Assembly: GCF_014640535.1 (NCBI RefSeq)
Contig: NZ_BMHD01000001.1
Span: 3,151,474 to 3,215,473, forward strand
Direction of reading: 5' to 3'
Length of the DNA: 64,000 bases
Origin: Cnuibacter physcomitrellae
Lineage (GTDB): Bacteria > Actinomycetota > Actinomycetes > Actinomycetales > Microbacteriaceae
Part shown: in pieces, positions 17,001-23,733 of the stretch
Numbering within the stretch: the first letter of the stretch is position 1
Layout: every line of letters begins with the position of its first letter
Position numbers and translations under genes: made by a program
The notes under the pieces: generated by a model
The model's database searches: none
What the model was told of the DNA's origin: nothing
The model's input: only the letters and a program-made list of their open reading frames with translations

Positions 17001-18470
17001 CCGGGTGCGCGACTCGATCAGCGCCTCGATCCGCGACACCAGGGCCACGCCCGATCCCGGGTTGTCGGAGAGGTGGTCGCCGGAGAGCGGGCTGTGGGGC
17101 GAGCTGGTGTGGGGCAGCCACTCGAGCCACTCCCAGGTCGCCCGGCTCGCGGGGGAGGTGAGCGCGCAGATCACCACCTCGGCGGGCGAGTGCATGGCCA
17201 CCACCTGGGCGACGAGCCCGCGCGCCACGCCGTGACGCAGCTCGCCCTGCCCGGCGATGCCGAGCGCACCGTCGCGGCGCAGGTCGGCCACCACGGGCAC
17301 GCCCTCGATCCGCGAGAACCGGTCGGCGACCTCCTCGACCTGCGTGTAGTACTCGGGCAGGGCGTCGTTCTCGGTCGGCAGCTCGACGACGTCGCGGCTG
17401 GGAGCGGTGCCCACGCCCAGCCGCAGGGTGAGGAAGCCCGGGTTCTCGGGGCGGTTGGTCCAGAGCAGGGTGCCGAGCCGGTCGGCGGCGTCGACGCTCT
17501 CGGCCACCGACGGCGTCTCGGTGAGCCGCACCGCGCGTTCGACGCGCTGCCGGTCGTGCATCTTCGCCACGAACGTCTCGAGCGAGGCCTTGAACTGCTT
17601 GATCGTGTCGCGCAGCTGCCGGCGGCTCGAGATCTCGTGGTCGAGCCAGGTGCCGATCATGAGCAGCGGGCTCAGCGCCACGAAGATGATGCTGAGCGGC
17701 GACCGGGTGACGGCGAAGAGCACCGCGCCCATGATGAGGGGCGCGATCAGCGCGAGCACCGGGAACGGCTGCGGCTGGGGCTTCTTGGGCGGGGTGGGCG
17801 CCGGGTAGTGCTTCCCGGGATAGCGCGAGATGACGCGCGGGGACCGGTTGAACTCGATGACCGGCGTGGAGGGAGCGCTGCCCCCGAGTCGCTGCAACGG
17901 CACGACACGGAGCGCGGTGTCGCCGAGGACCACGACGTTGGCGCTGGTCAGCGTCGTGCGCGAGACCTGCTCCCCGCCCATGAGCAGGCCGTTCGCACTG
18001 CCGAGGTCGATGATCTCGACGTGCTCGCCGATGTTCACGCGCGCGTGGCGCTTCGAGACGAGGCCGTCGCCGAGCCGGACGTCGACGCCGCGCTCGCGGC
18101 CGATGATGCTCGACCCGAACGGCAGCGGGAACTCGGCCCCCTCGTCGGGGCCGGACAGCACCCGCAGCACCGCGGCCGCAGGCCCGGCGGCGTTCGCCGA
18201 GAAGCCCTCGCTGTGACGCGCGATCTCGAGGAACGACCCCGACCGGACCCCCGCATCCAGCAGGTTGGAGGTGGGATCGAGCGTGCGCGGCTCGCCGCTG
18301 AGGCCCCGGATGCGCAGCGTGAGCCCGGCGGGGGCGGCGGTCTGCGGCCCTTCCGGATCGCCCGAGTAGAGCGCGCCGGCGACGTCGGCCACGGTGGCGG
18401 TGGCGTCGGCGGTGATCTGCACGCTCGTCGAGGTGCCGCCGGGTCGCGTGAGTGTCGCCTTGATGCGCAT
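14040..18470 (-). CDS. EssC/EccC-type FtsK/SpoIIIE secretion ATPase with N-terminal ubiquitin-like and FHA domains
   Basis: This 1476-residue protein is the motor of the type VII-like system. Residues 1-85 (MRIKATLTRPGG, then LTLRIRGL and LLDAGVRSGSFLEI) look like a YukD/EccD-type ubiquitin fold. Residues about 100-205 are an FHA domain (IIGRERGVDVRLGD, VSKRHARVN, IDLGSANGLLM) that would bind phosphothreonine. Two membrane segments follow at about 237-270. Three ATPase modules have Walker A motifs GGTTGAGKSE (about 693), YGTGGSGKSAT (about 1020) and GGSSGSGRTQ (about 1295). Walker B sites include LLIIVDEFAAL, ILVLVDGIGTF and FALVVEGIGDL; the last lacks the usual Asp-Glu pair, so the third module may not hydrolyse ATP. 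The layout matches Firmicutes EssC more than split mycobacterial EccCa/EccCb. The gene follows the FHA gene after 43 bp. Confidence 0.93.
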   Translation of the reverse strand: MRIKATLTRPGGTSTSVQITADATATVADVAGALYSGDPEGPQTAAPAGLTLRIRGLSGEPRTLDPTSNLLDAGVRSGSFLEIARHSEGFSANAAGPAAAVLRVLSGPDEGAEFPLPFGSSIIGRERGVDVRLGDGLVSKRHARVNIGEHVEIIDLGSANGLLMGGEQVSRTTLTSANVVVLGDTALRVVPLQRLGGSAPSTPVIEFNRSPRVISRYPGKHYPAPTPPKKPQPQPFPVLALIAPLIMGAVLFAVTRSPLSIIFVALSPLLMIGTWLDHEISSRRQLRDTIKQFKASLETFVAKMHDRQRVERAVRLTETPSVAESVDAADRLGTLLWTNRPENPGFLTLRLGVGTAPSRDVVELPTENDALPEYYTQVEEVADRFSRIEGVPVVADLRRDGALGIAGQGELRHGVARGLVAQVVAMHSPAEVVICALTSPASRATWEWLEWLPHTSSPHSPLSGDHLSDNPGSGVALVSRIEALIESRTRNAVKPRGPIDLGSAEDREIPHPIVPSVVLVVEDDAPLDRGRLTRIAERGADANVHVIWAAPSLSQLPAACRSFVTVETTDADATTGLVRLGEFTYPVASESVSAEIALRLGRELSPLVDVGAPIDDESDLPRQVSYLALAGKDLADHPESVVDRWRESNSIALRDGSPPVRRKKEGSLRALVGHSGTEPFYLDLRSQGPHALVGGTTGAGKSEFLQSWVLGMAAAHSPDRATFLFVDYKGGAAFADCVGLPHTVGLVTDLSPHLVRRALTSLRAELRYREHLLNRKKAKDLVSLEKTGDPDTPPSLLIIVDEFAALVQEVPEFVDGVVDVAQRGRSLGLHLVLATQRPAGVIKDNLRANTNMRIALRMADAADSDDILGSPMAAYFDQSIPGRGAAKTGPGRIAGFQTGYAGGWTTDAPTQARIDIVELDFGTGSTWDMPEIEVADVTDPGPTDIARLVTSIRGASRLASIPEPRKPWLDELAPVYDFSLLPNPRTDEALLLGVIDLPESQSQPTVFYEPDRDGNMAIYGTGGSGKSATLRTIAISAAVTPRGGPVHVYGLDFGSSGLRMLEELPHVGAIIDGDDEERVVRLLRMLRDLVDERSIRYSEIRAGSIGEYRRLANAPDEPRILVLVDGIGTFRDSYEFGGNSAWFTAFSQIATDGRGVGVHVVVTGDRPNSVPQSLGSTIQKRLVLRLANEDDYAILGAPKDTLSATSPPGRGIIDEHEVQVAMLGADSNVALQAREIARLAEAMRRQRITPAAPVLRLRDTIPLDDLPASAEGRPVIGVRDDDLSPMGIAPRGPFLVGGSSGSGRTQALATLAKALKRTSPGIRLVHVSARQTSLSQLPLWALSINDKDQLERFADDVDTQLESGSLRSDQFALVVEGIGDLDGSPLESTLDRLVKRCLRDDVFVIGEGETSTWSSAWTLAAPFKNGKRGLLLVPGDIDGDSLLGTSLPRFKRADLPPGRGFLIQQGRAVKLQVALS

Positions 18471-18513
18471 GGCTCGGGGGGATGCCTTCCGTCAGTGCTG
18501 GGGTGGGCCGGGG

Positions 18514-19248
18514 TCAGTCCTCGTCGGCCGACTGGTCGAGGAGGGGCAGGTCGTCCTTCGTGACGAGGCGGCTGAGCACGGCGTACTCGACGAGACGGGC
18601 ACGGCGGTTGGTGGCGAGCGCGCCGGCACCCCCACGGAGGCCGTCGACGCCGGCCCGGCTGAGCTTGTCGCAGACGTTGTCGAGCTTGCGGTTGAAGCGG
18701 CTGAGCGCCCAGCCGAGGCGGTTGGCGGCGTTCGCCGACGAGGGGATCTCGCTGGTCGCCGTCCCCTCCCGCTTCAGCATGGGCTCGGCGAGGGCGAGGA
18801 TGAGCTGCCGCTGCGAGAGGGTGAACGTCACCGCGCCGACCGTGGTCTCGCCGCTCGGGCTGCGCTGCGGAGCCGAGTCGACGAAGGCGGGCGCGTCGGT
18901 GTGGATGGTGAACTCGTAGCTGGTCGGCCCCGCGGTGAACACGATGGTGGTCAGCGCGAAGACGATGGGGAGCCGGGCACCGGGAGCGAGCCATGCCTGC
19001 ATGGTGCCCGACGGGTCCGACACCGAGGCCGACAGGCGCGATCCGACGTTGCTCAGCCACCACAGTCCGTCGACGAACTGGATCGACAGGAACCGCCGGT
19101 GCAGGTACTGGTTGTCGTCGATGTCGAGATCGGCCTCGCGCCCGATCTCGAAGGGCTTCGACGGGTCGAGGCGGTACCACTCGCCGATGAACTCGACGCT
19201 GGCGCTCGACCCCGGGCGCGCCTCCTCCTGGGTGGTCGGCTCGCTCAT
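18514..19248 (-). CDS. FHA-like domain protein with C-terminal helical/HTH-like part
   Basis: This 244-residue protein starts at an ATG overlapping the kinase stop. Residues about 25-75 resemble an FHA domain: FEIGREADLDIDDNQYLHRRFLSI, read around residues 32-55, with GR, a loop and the LHRRFL motif, then WWLSNVGSR in place of the usual N-G-T. The middle is strand-rich. The last 100 residues are helical (LSQRQLILALAEPMLKREG, NRLGWALSRFNRKLDN) and could form a winged-helix-like unit. There is no signal peptide or membrane segment. It probably links phosphorylation by the adjacent kinase to EssC; it might also be a DNA-binding FHA regulator. Confidence 0.82.
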   Translation of the reverse strand: MSEPTTQEEARPGSSASVEFIGEWYRLDPSKPFEIGREADLDIDDNQYLHRRFLSIQFVDGLWWLSNVGSRLSASVSDPSGTMQAWLAPGARLPIVFALTTIVFTAGPTSYEFTIHTDAPAFVDSAPQRSPSGETTVGAVTFTLSQRQLILALAEPMLKREGTATSEIPSSANAANRLGWALSRFNRKLDNVCDKLSRAGVDGLRGGAGALATNRRARLVEYAVLSRLVTKDDLPLLDQSADED

Positions 19249-20978
19249 GGCGCGCATCCGGTGACGGGCTCGGAACCGCGTCCGTCGGTGTGGACGATGG
19301 CGACCTCGATGCAGACCCGTCCTCCGGCGGCGGGCAGCGGCACGGTGGCCGTGGGCTGGGCCGCGGGCTGCAGCGTCGTCTCGGCGCCCTGGGTGACGAC
19401 TCCCCACTGATACCGGTCGCCCGACTGCGGGTCGGGGTTGGTCCAGGTGAAGACGACGCCCTCGGCGGTGACGGTGCCCTTGAGGTCGGTCGGCGGCTTC
19501 ACGCTCTGCGCGGGCAGGACGTCGATCGGGGCCACACCCGGGTCGGTCTCCACCGCAGACGGGCTGCCCGTTCCCGCGTTCACCGCGAAGACGATCCCGG
19601 TGACGAGCACGGCGGCGGCCACGAGCGAGGCCCCCACGATGATCGGGAGGCGCGAGCGCTTCCGGTTCGTGTCCTCGTCGTCCGTCGGTGCCTGGGGCGG
19701 ACGGTGGATCGTCTGCTCGATGCCGAAGGCGTCCGCGCGATCGGCGGCCGGGACGGGCATGCCCGCCGGCGCGGCGCCGGAGGGGGCGGCGAACGGGGCG
19801 CGACCGGGGGCGGCGCCGGCCGGCGACGGGGAGGGCGCCGAGGGCGTGGCCGGACGGGAGGGCGCTGAGCCGGCCGGGGGCCGCGCGGGTGAGCCGGGGC
19901 GTGCGATCGTCGAGGCCACGGTGTCGTGGACGGGATCAGGGCGCAGCGACTCGCCCCAGCGGGGCTGCGCGGGCCGTGCGCCGGTGCTCGTGTCGGACCG
20001 CGCCGGGCCCGTCGGCGCCGGCCCGGTGGGGTCGATGGTGACGATGCCGCGGACCCGGGTGTTGCCCTCGTCCTCCTCCTCGACGCTCTCGGCGGGGAGG
20101 GACTCGTCGAGCACGTCGGTGGGTGTGACCGACAGGCTCAGCTCGAGCTGGATCTTCTGCAGGGCGCGTCCCAGCTCCAGCGCGGAGGCGTAGCGCGCAT
20201 CCGGCCGCTTGGCCATCGCGGTGGCGAGCACGTCCTCCAGCGAGTCGGGGACGTCGGCTCGGCCGATGCGCGAGAGCGGCGACGACTGGATCCGCGTGAT
20301 GAGGTCGAGGCCGGTGTTCGACCCGCCGGGCACCTCGAAGGGGGAGCGTCCGGCGAGGAGCGTGTAGACGGTGGCGCCGAGGGAGTACACGTCGGCCGCG
20401 ACGCCGCTCGAGGGCGACGACTCGAACACCTCGGGCGGAGACCAGGGGATCGACATGCCGACCGATTCGCGCTCCGGGTCGCCGACGAGGGCGACCGAGA
20501 TGCCGAAGTCGGTCAGCGCCGGTCGGTTGTACTCGGTGACGAGGATGTTCGCCGGCTTGATGTCGCGGTGGAGGATGCCGGCGCGGTGCGACGTCTCGAC
20601 GGCGCCGGCCACCTGCACGCCGATGCGCAGGGCCTCGGCGACGCTGATCCGCTCCTTGCGGTACCGCGCGCCGAGGTTCGGCTTGGGGCAGTACTCCATG
20701 GCGAGGTACGGGCGTCCGTCGTCGGCGACGCCGGCCTGGTAGATCGTGACGATCGACGGATGCGTCGAGAGCTGGGCCATGAGGTTCGCCTCGGCCTCGA
20801 AGCTCTCCTGCGCGCCCTGGGTGAGCGACTCCTTGAGCAGGACCTTGATGGCCACCCGGCGCCGGGGCATCCGCTGGTCGTAGAGGAACACGTCGGCGAA
20901 CCCGCCCGACCCGAGCAGGCTCTGGTACTCGAAGCCGGGGATCTCGGGCGGGGCGGACGGCGGTCGCCGGGCGCTCAC
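19245..20978 (-). CDS. Transmembrane Ser/Thr protein kinase (PASTA-less, C-terminal FN3-like ectodomain)
   Basis: This 577-residue kinase is a Hanks-type enzyme facing the cytoplasm. The glycine loop LGSGGFADVF and VAIKVLLKE lie near residues 20-50, HRDIKPANI at about 135 and DFGIS at about 158, with the activation-loop end WSPPEVFES. All catalytic residues are present. After a long Pro/Ala/Thr-rich linker there is one membrane segment (IVGASLVAAAVLVTGIVFAV, about 445-466). The 85-residue outside domain (GVVFTWTNPDPQSGDRYQWG) is similar to fibronectin type III, and two cysteines near the end may form a disulfide. It would phosphorylate the neighbouring FHA proteins or EssC. Both ends overlap neighbours by 4 bp. 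Confidence 0.93.
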   Translation of the reverse strand: MSARRPPSAPPEIPGFEYQSLLGSGGFADVFLYDQRMPRRRVAIKVLLKESLTQGAQESFEAEANLMAQLSTHPSIVTIYQAGVADDGRPYLAMEYCPKPNLGARYRKERISVAEALRIGVQVAGAVETSHRAGILHRDIKPANILVTEYNRPALTDFGISVALVGDPERESVGMSIPWSPPEVFESSPSSGVAADVYSLGATVYTLLAGRSPFEVPGGSNTGLDLITRIQSSPLSRIGRADVPDSLEDVLATAMAKRPDARYASALELGRALQKIQLELSLSVTPTDVLDESLPAESVEEEDEGNTRVRGIVTIDPTGPAPTGPARSDTSTGARPAQPRWGESLRPDPVHDTVASTIARPGSPARPPAGSAPSRPATPSAPSPSPAGAAPGRAPFAAPSGAAPAGMPVPAADRADAFGIEQTIHRPPQAPTDDEDTNRKRSRLPIIVGASLVAAAVLVTGIVFAVNAGTGSPSAVETDPGVAPIDVLPAQSVKPPTDLKGTVTAEGVVFTWTNPDPQSGDRYQWGVVTQGAETTLQPAAQPTATVPLPAAGGRVCIEVAIVHTDGRGSEPVTGCAP

Positions 20979-22903
20979 GGGATCTCCTCGAAGCGCACGG
21001 TGACGCCGTCGCCGAGGTCGACGAGGTCGTCCGAGAGCACGAGCACCGCCTCGTCGGGGCTCAGCCGCAGCGGCGGGGTGCCCTCGCGGTGCAGCACCGA
21101 GCCGTTGGTGGTCCGCATGTCGGCGACGAGCACGTGGCGTCCCTCGAGACGCACCTCGAGGTGGTTCCGCGAGATGTCCTGCTCCGGGCTGTCGACCGCG
21201 ATGAGCAGCGGCATCCGGTCGCCCTGGACCCGGTTGGCGCGAGGCCGTCGGCCGATGATGACCGGGCGGTCGAGGACGTGGGTCTCGCCGGTCGAGAGCA
21301 CGATGCGGCCGAGTGCGACGGGCTCGTCACCGGAGTCCGCCGTCGCCTGGCCCGCGCCCGCGCCGTCGCTCGCCGCGGAGAGGCGGCGCATGGCCTCGAG
21401 CTCCGAGACGGTGACGGTGAGGCCGTCGTGGTCGTCGGCGGGGCTCGTCGCGGGGGCGGATGCCGTGGGCTCCGCCGTGTACGCCGGGGGCGCCGCGAGG
21501 GGGCGGCGCTGCTCCGGTGCCGCGGGTGCGGCCGGTGCGGGTGCAGACGGTGCGGGTGCGGGTGTCCCGATGGTGCCGAAGCCGGGGACGCTGTCGATGA
21601 GGCCGGTGGCCGGCGGGGCGGTCCATGCGGACGGCTCCGGGGCCGGGGCAGGCGCGGCGGGCTCGGGCTCGGGCGCCGGCGCCACGACGGGCTCGGCAGC
21701 GGGCTCGGGCGACTCGTCGTCCTCCTCCACCTCGCGCACCGCCGCCGTCTCCACCGACTTCACGACCGTCGCGCCCCAGAGGTGGTCGTAGGCGTCGTCC
21801 GGCAGCTCGCCCACCGTCGCCTCGGGCACCTCGCCGCCCTGTGCCTCGTCCCCCGTCGACTGCTCGCTTTCCGCGCCATCCTCGTCGGGACGCCGCACAT
21901 CCTGAGCACTCGAGGGCTCGAGCGCCTCCGTGGGCGCTCCCTCGGGCGCCGCCGCGAGGGTCTCCTCGGGCGCGCTGATGGTCTCCTCGGGGTGCGCCTC
22001 CGGCTCCGAGTGCTCACTTTCCGCGCCGTCCTCGCGGGGGTGCTGCGCATTCTGAGCAGTCGCGGGTACGGGTGGTGTCGCGGGCAGCGCGGGGGTGGGT
22101 GCTGAGTGCTCATTTTCTGCGCCCACCGCGGGGGGAAGCTGCGCATTCTGAGCACTCGAGGGTAGAGGTGGTGTCGCGGGCAGCGCGGGGGTGGGTGCTG
22201 AGTGCTCACTTTCCGCGCCATCCGCGGGGGGAAGCTGCGCATTTTGAGCACTCGGGGGTGCGGGTGGTGTCACGGGCAGCGCGAGGGTGGGTGCTGAGTG
22301 CTCATTTTCTGAGCCCACCGCGGGGGGAAGCTGCGCATTCTGAGCACTCGAGGGTGCGGGGTGAGCGGCGGTGGGCGTCGAGTGCTCAGCTTCCGCGCGG
22401 TCCTCGTGGGGGTGCTGCGCGTTCTGAGCAGTGGATGCGGGGGTGGGTGTGAAGGAGAGGGTGAGGGTGCTCGCGAGGACGATGCCCGAGGCGATGCCGA
22501 GCTCCTCGGGAGCGGCGGTCTGCGCCGAGCGCACCTCGAGCGACCGAGGGGAGCGAAGCACCCGCTCGCTCCACGTGGTGACGTCGGAGCCGGACACCGT
22601 CACGGGCTCGCTGCCCGTGGCCTCGACCGCCTCGATCGAGAGGTCCCCGCGCACGGCGACCCGCGCATCCATGCCCGACTCGTCGAGGGCGATCACCGCG
22701 AACGGCGGGATCAGGCGCAGGCTCGTGCCGAACGCCCCGGTGAGCGACTCCAACACGGCTTCGAGGCCCAGGCCCGACTCGAGGTCGCGCCAGATGCGGT
22801 CGAGGAGCACGGCGTCGATGGTGTCGGGCAGCACGGCGACGCCGAGGGGTGAGACGACGGCGCGCAGCGTCCCAGGGCGGTAGCGGATCTCGGGTGCGGT
22901 CAC
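20975..22903 (-). CDS. FHA-domain protein with repeat-rich linker
   Basis: This 642-residue protein has a 150-residue N-terminal domain without a name (RYRPGTLRAVVSPLGVAVLP, LDRIWRDLESGLGLEAVLES), a linker of roughly 370 residues rich in Ala, Pro and Glu, and a C-terminal FHA domain from about residue 540 (VIIGRRPRANRV, DISRNHLEV, DMRTTNGSVL). The linker contains six copies of an 18-residue unit like SAQNAQLPPAVGAENEHS, and at 434-442 the motif GLIDSVPGF, which recurs in the RDD/FHA protein. The start is a GTG overlapping the phosphatase stop. The linker has several threonines that the adjacent kinase might phosphorylate. No membrane segment is seen. Confidence 0.9.
   Translation of the reverse strand: MTAPEIRYRPGTLRAVVSPLGVAVLPDTIDAVLLDRIWRDLESGLGLEAVLESLTGAFGTSLRLIPPFAVIALDESGMDARVAVRGDLSIEAVEATGSEPVTVSGSDVTTWSERVLRSPRSLEVRSAQTAAPEELGIASGIVLASTLTLSFTPTPASTAQNAQHPHEDRAEAEHSTPTAAHPAPSSAQNAQLPPAVGSENEHSAPTLALPVTPPAPPSAQNAQLPPADGAESEHSAPTPALPATPPLPSSAQNAQLPPAVGAENEHSAPTPALPATPPVPATAQNAQHPREDGAESEHSEPEAHPEETISAPEETLAAAPEGAPTEALEPSSAQDVRRPDEDGAESEQSTGDEAQGGEVPEATVGELPDDAYDHLWGATVVKSVETAAVREVEEDDESPEPAAEPVVAPAPEPEPAAPAPAPEPSAWTAPPATGLIDSVPGFGTIGTPAPAPSAPAPAAPAAPEQRRPLAAPPAYTAEPTASAPATSPADDHDGLTVTVSELEAMRRLSAASDGAGAGQATADSGDEPVALGRIVLSTGETHVLDRPVIIGRRPRANRVQGDRMPLLIAVDSPEQDISRNHLEVRLEGRHVLVADMRTTNGSVLHREGTPPLRLSPDEAVLVLSDDLVDLGDGVTVRFEEIP
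21861..22438 (-). repeat. Six in-frame palindromic repeat units inside the FHA gene
   Basis: Six units of about 55 bp occur near 21861, 22008, 22099, 22200, 22300 and 22380. On the plus strand each starts with GAGTGCTCA or a variant and ends with the inverted TGAGCACTC or a variant, with an inner GCGC on both sides. Each unit could therefore fold into a hairpin. They are separated by variable Pro/Ala-coding DNA and stay in frame, giving the SAQNAQ...EHS repeats. The spacing is uneven (about 70-150 bp). Confidence 0.8.
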
Positions 22904-23733
22904 GCTCGTCCTCCTGCGGTCACCGGCGGTCGGGGCACCGTGTCCTCGTCGTCGTGCTCAGGTCGCTCGGCGCCGCGGCGCGCATCCGCCACGTCGACGA
23001 CGACGGCGGTGAGGTTGTCGCGGCCTCCCCGGAGCATCCCCTCGTGCACGAGCCGCACGGCGGCGGCCTGCGGCTCCGCCTCCTCCAGCAGCACACGGCG
23101 GATCATGGCGGGATCGAGCTCGCCCGAGACGCCGTCGCTGCAGATGAGGATGCGGTCACCCGGCTCGATCGGCATCAGCCAGAAGTCGGGTCGATGGTCG
23201 CCGCCGGCGCCGAGTGCGCGGGTGATGACGTTCCGCCCCGGATGCGACGCCGCGGCCGCCGCGTCGATCTCGCCCTCGTCGACGAGCTCCTGCACCACGG
23301 AGTGGTCGACGCTGATCTGCTCGACGTCGTTGCCGTGCACGCGGTAGGTGCGCGAGTCGCCGAGGTTGAAGACCAGCCAGTACGCCTCGCCCTCGTTCTC
23401 GACCACCGCGGCGCCCGACACCGTCGTCCCGGCACGTCGCGTCCCCGTCGACCGGAGGTTGGAGATGGCGCGCCCGGCGCGAGTGAACGCGGAGCGGACA
23501 TCGGCGACGCTCGCCGAGCGGCCCCCCGCGATGGCGGCGAAGGCCTCCACGGCGAGGGCGCTGGCGACCTCGCCCGCCTCGTGCCCGCCCATCCCGTCGG
23601 CGACGAGGAAGACCGGGAACGCGTCGAGGAGCGAGTCCTCGTTGGTCTGGCGGCGGAGACCGGTGTGCGTCGCCGACCCCGAGCGCGTGGTCAGCGTCTC
23701 GATCGCGACCGTCGTCCTGTGGTCGCCGGTCAT
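22900..23733 (-). CDS. PP2C-family Ser/Thr protein phosphatase
   Basis: This 277-residue cytoplasmic phosphatase would reverse the kinase encoded two genes downstream. PP2C metal-binding motifs are all present: NEDSLL near residue 30, FLVADGMGGHEAGE near 45, VFNLGDSRTYRV mid-protein, ILICSDGVSGELD and GGRDNLTAVVVDV towards the end. There is no membrane segment, unlike PstP of mycobacteria, so it is a free cytoplasmic form. Start (ATG) and stop both overlap the neighbouring genes by 4 bp, which argues for tight co-translation. Confidence 0.94.
   Translation of the reverse strand: MTGDHRTTVAIETLTTRSGSATHTGLRRQTNEDSLLDAFPVFLVADGMGGHEAGEVASALAVEAFAAIAGGRSASVADVRSAFTRAGRAISNLRSTGTRRAGTTVSGAAVVENEGEAYWLVFNLGDSRTYRVHGNDVEQISVDHSVVQELVDEGEIDAAAAASHPGRNVITRALGAGGDHRPDFWLMPIEPGDRILICSDGVSGELDPAMIRRVLLEEAEPQAAAVRLVHEGMLRGGRDNLTAVVVDVADARRGAERPEHDDEDTVPRPPVTAGGRA

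Noticed and set aside
14493-18563. A 1356-codon open frame on the plus strand opposite EssC
   Set aside because: It is antisense to clear Walker motifs and FHA sequence. Its composition (Arg, Gly, His, Asp) is typical of shadow frames.
21861-22438. Repeats in the FHA gene considered as a CRISPR array
   Set aside because: The spacing is uneven, units are degenerate and in frame, spacers are Pro/Ala-coding, and no cas genes are nearby.
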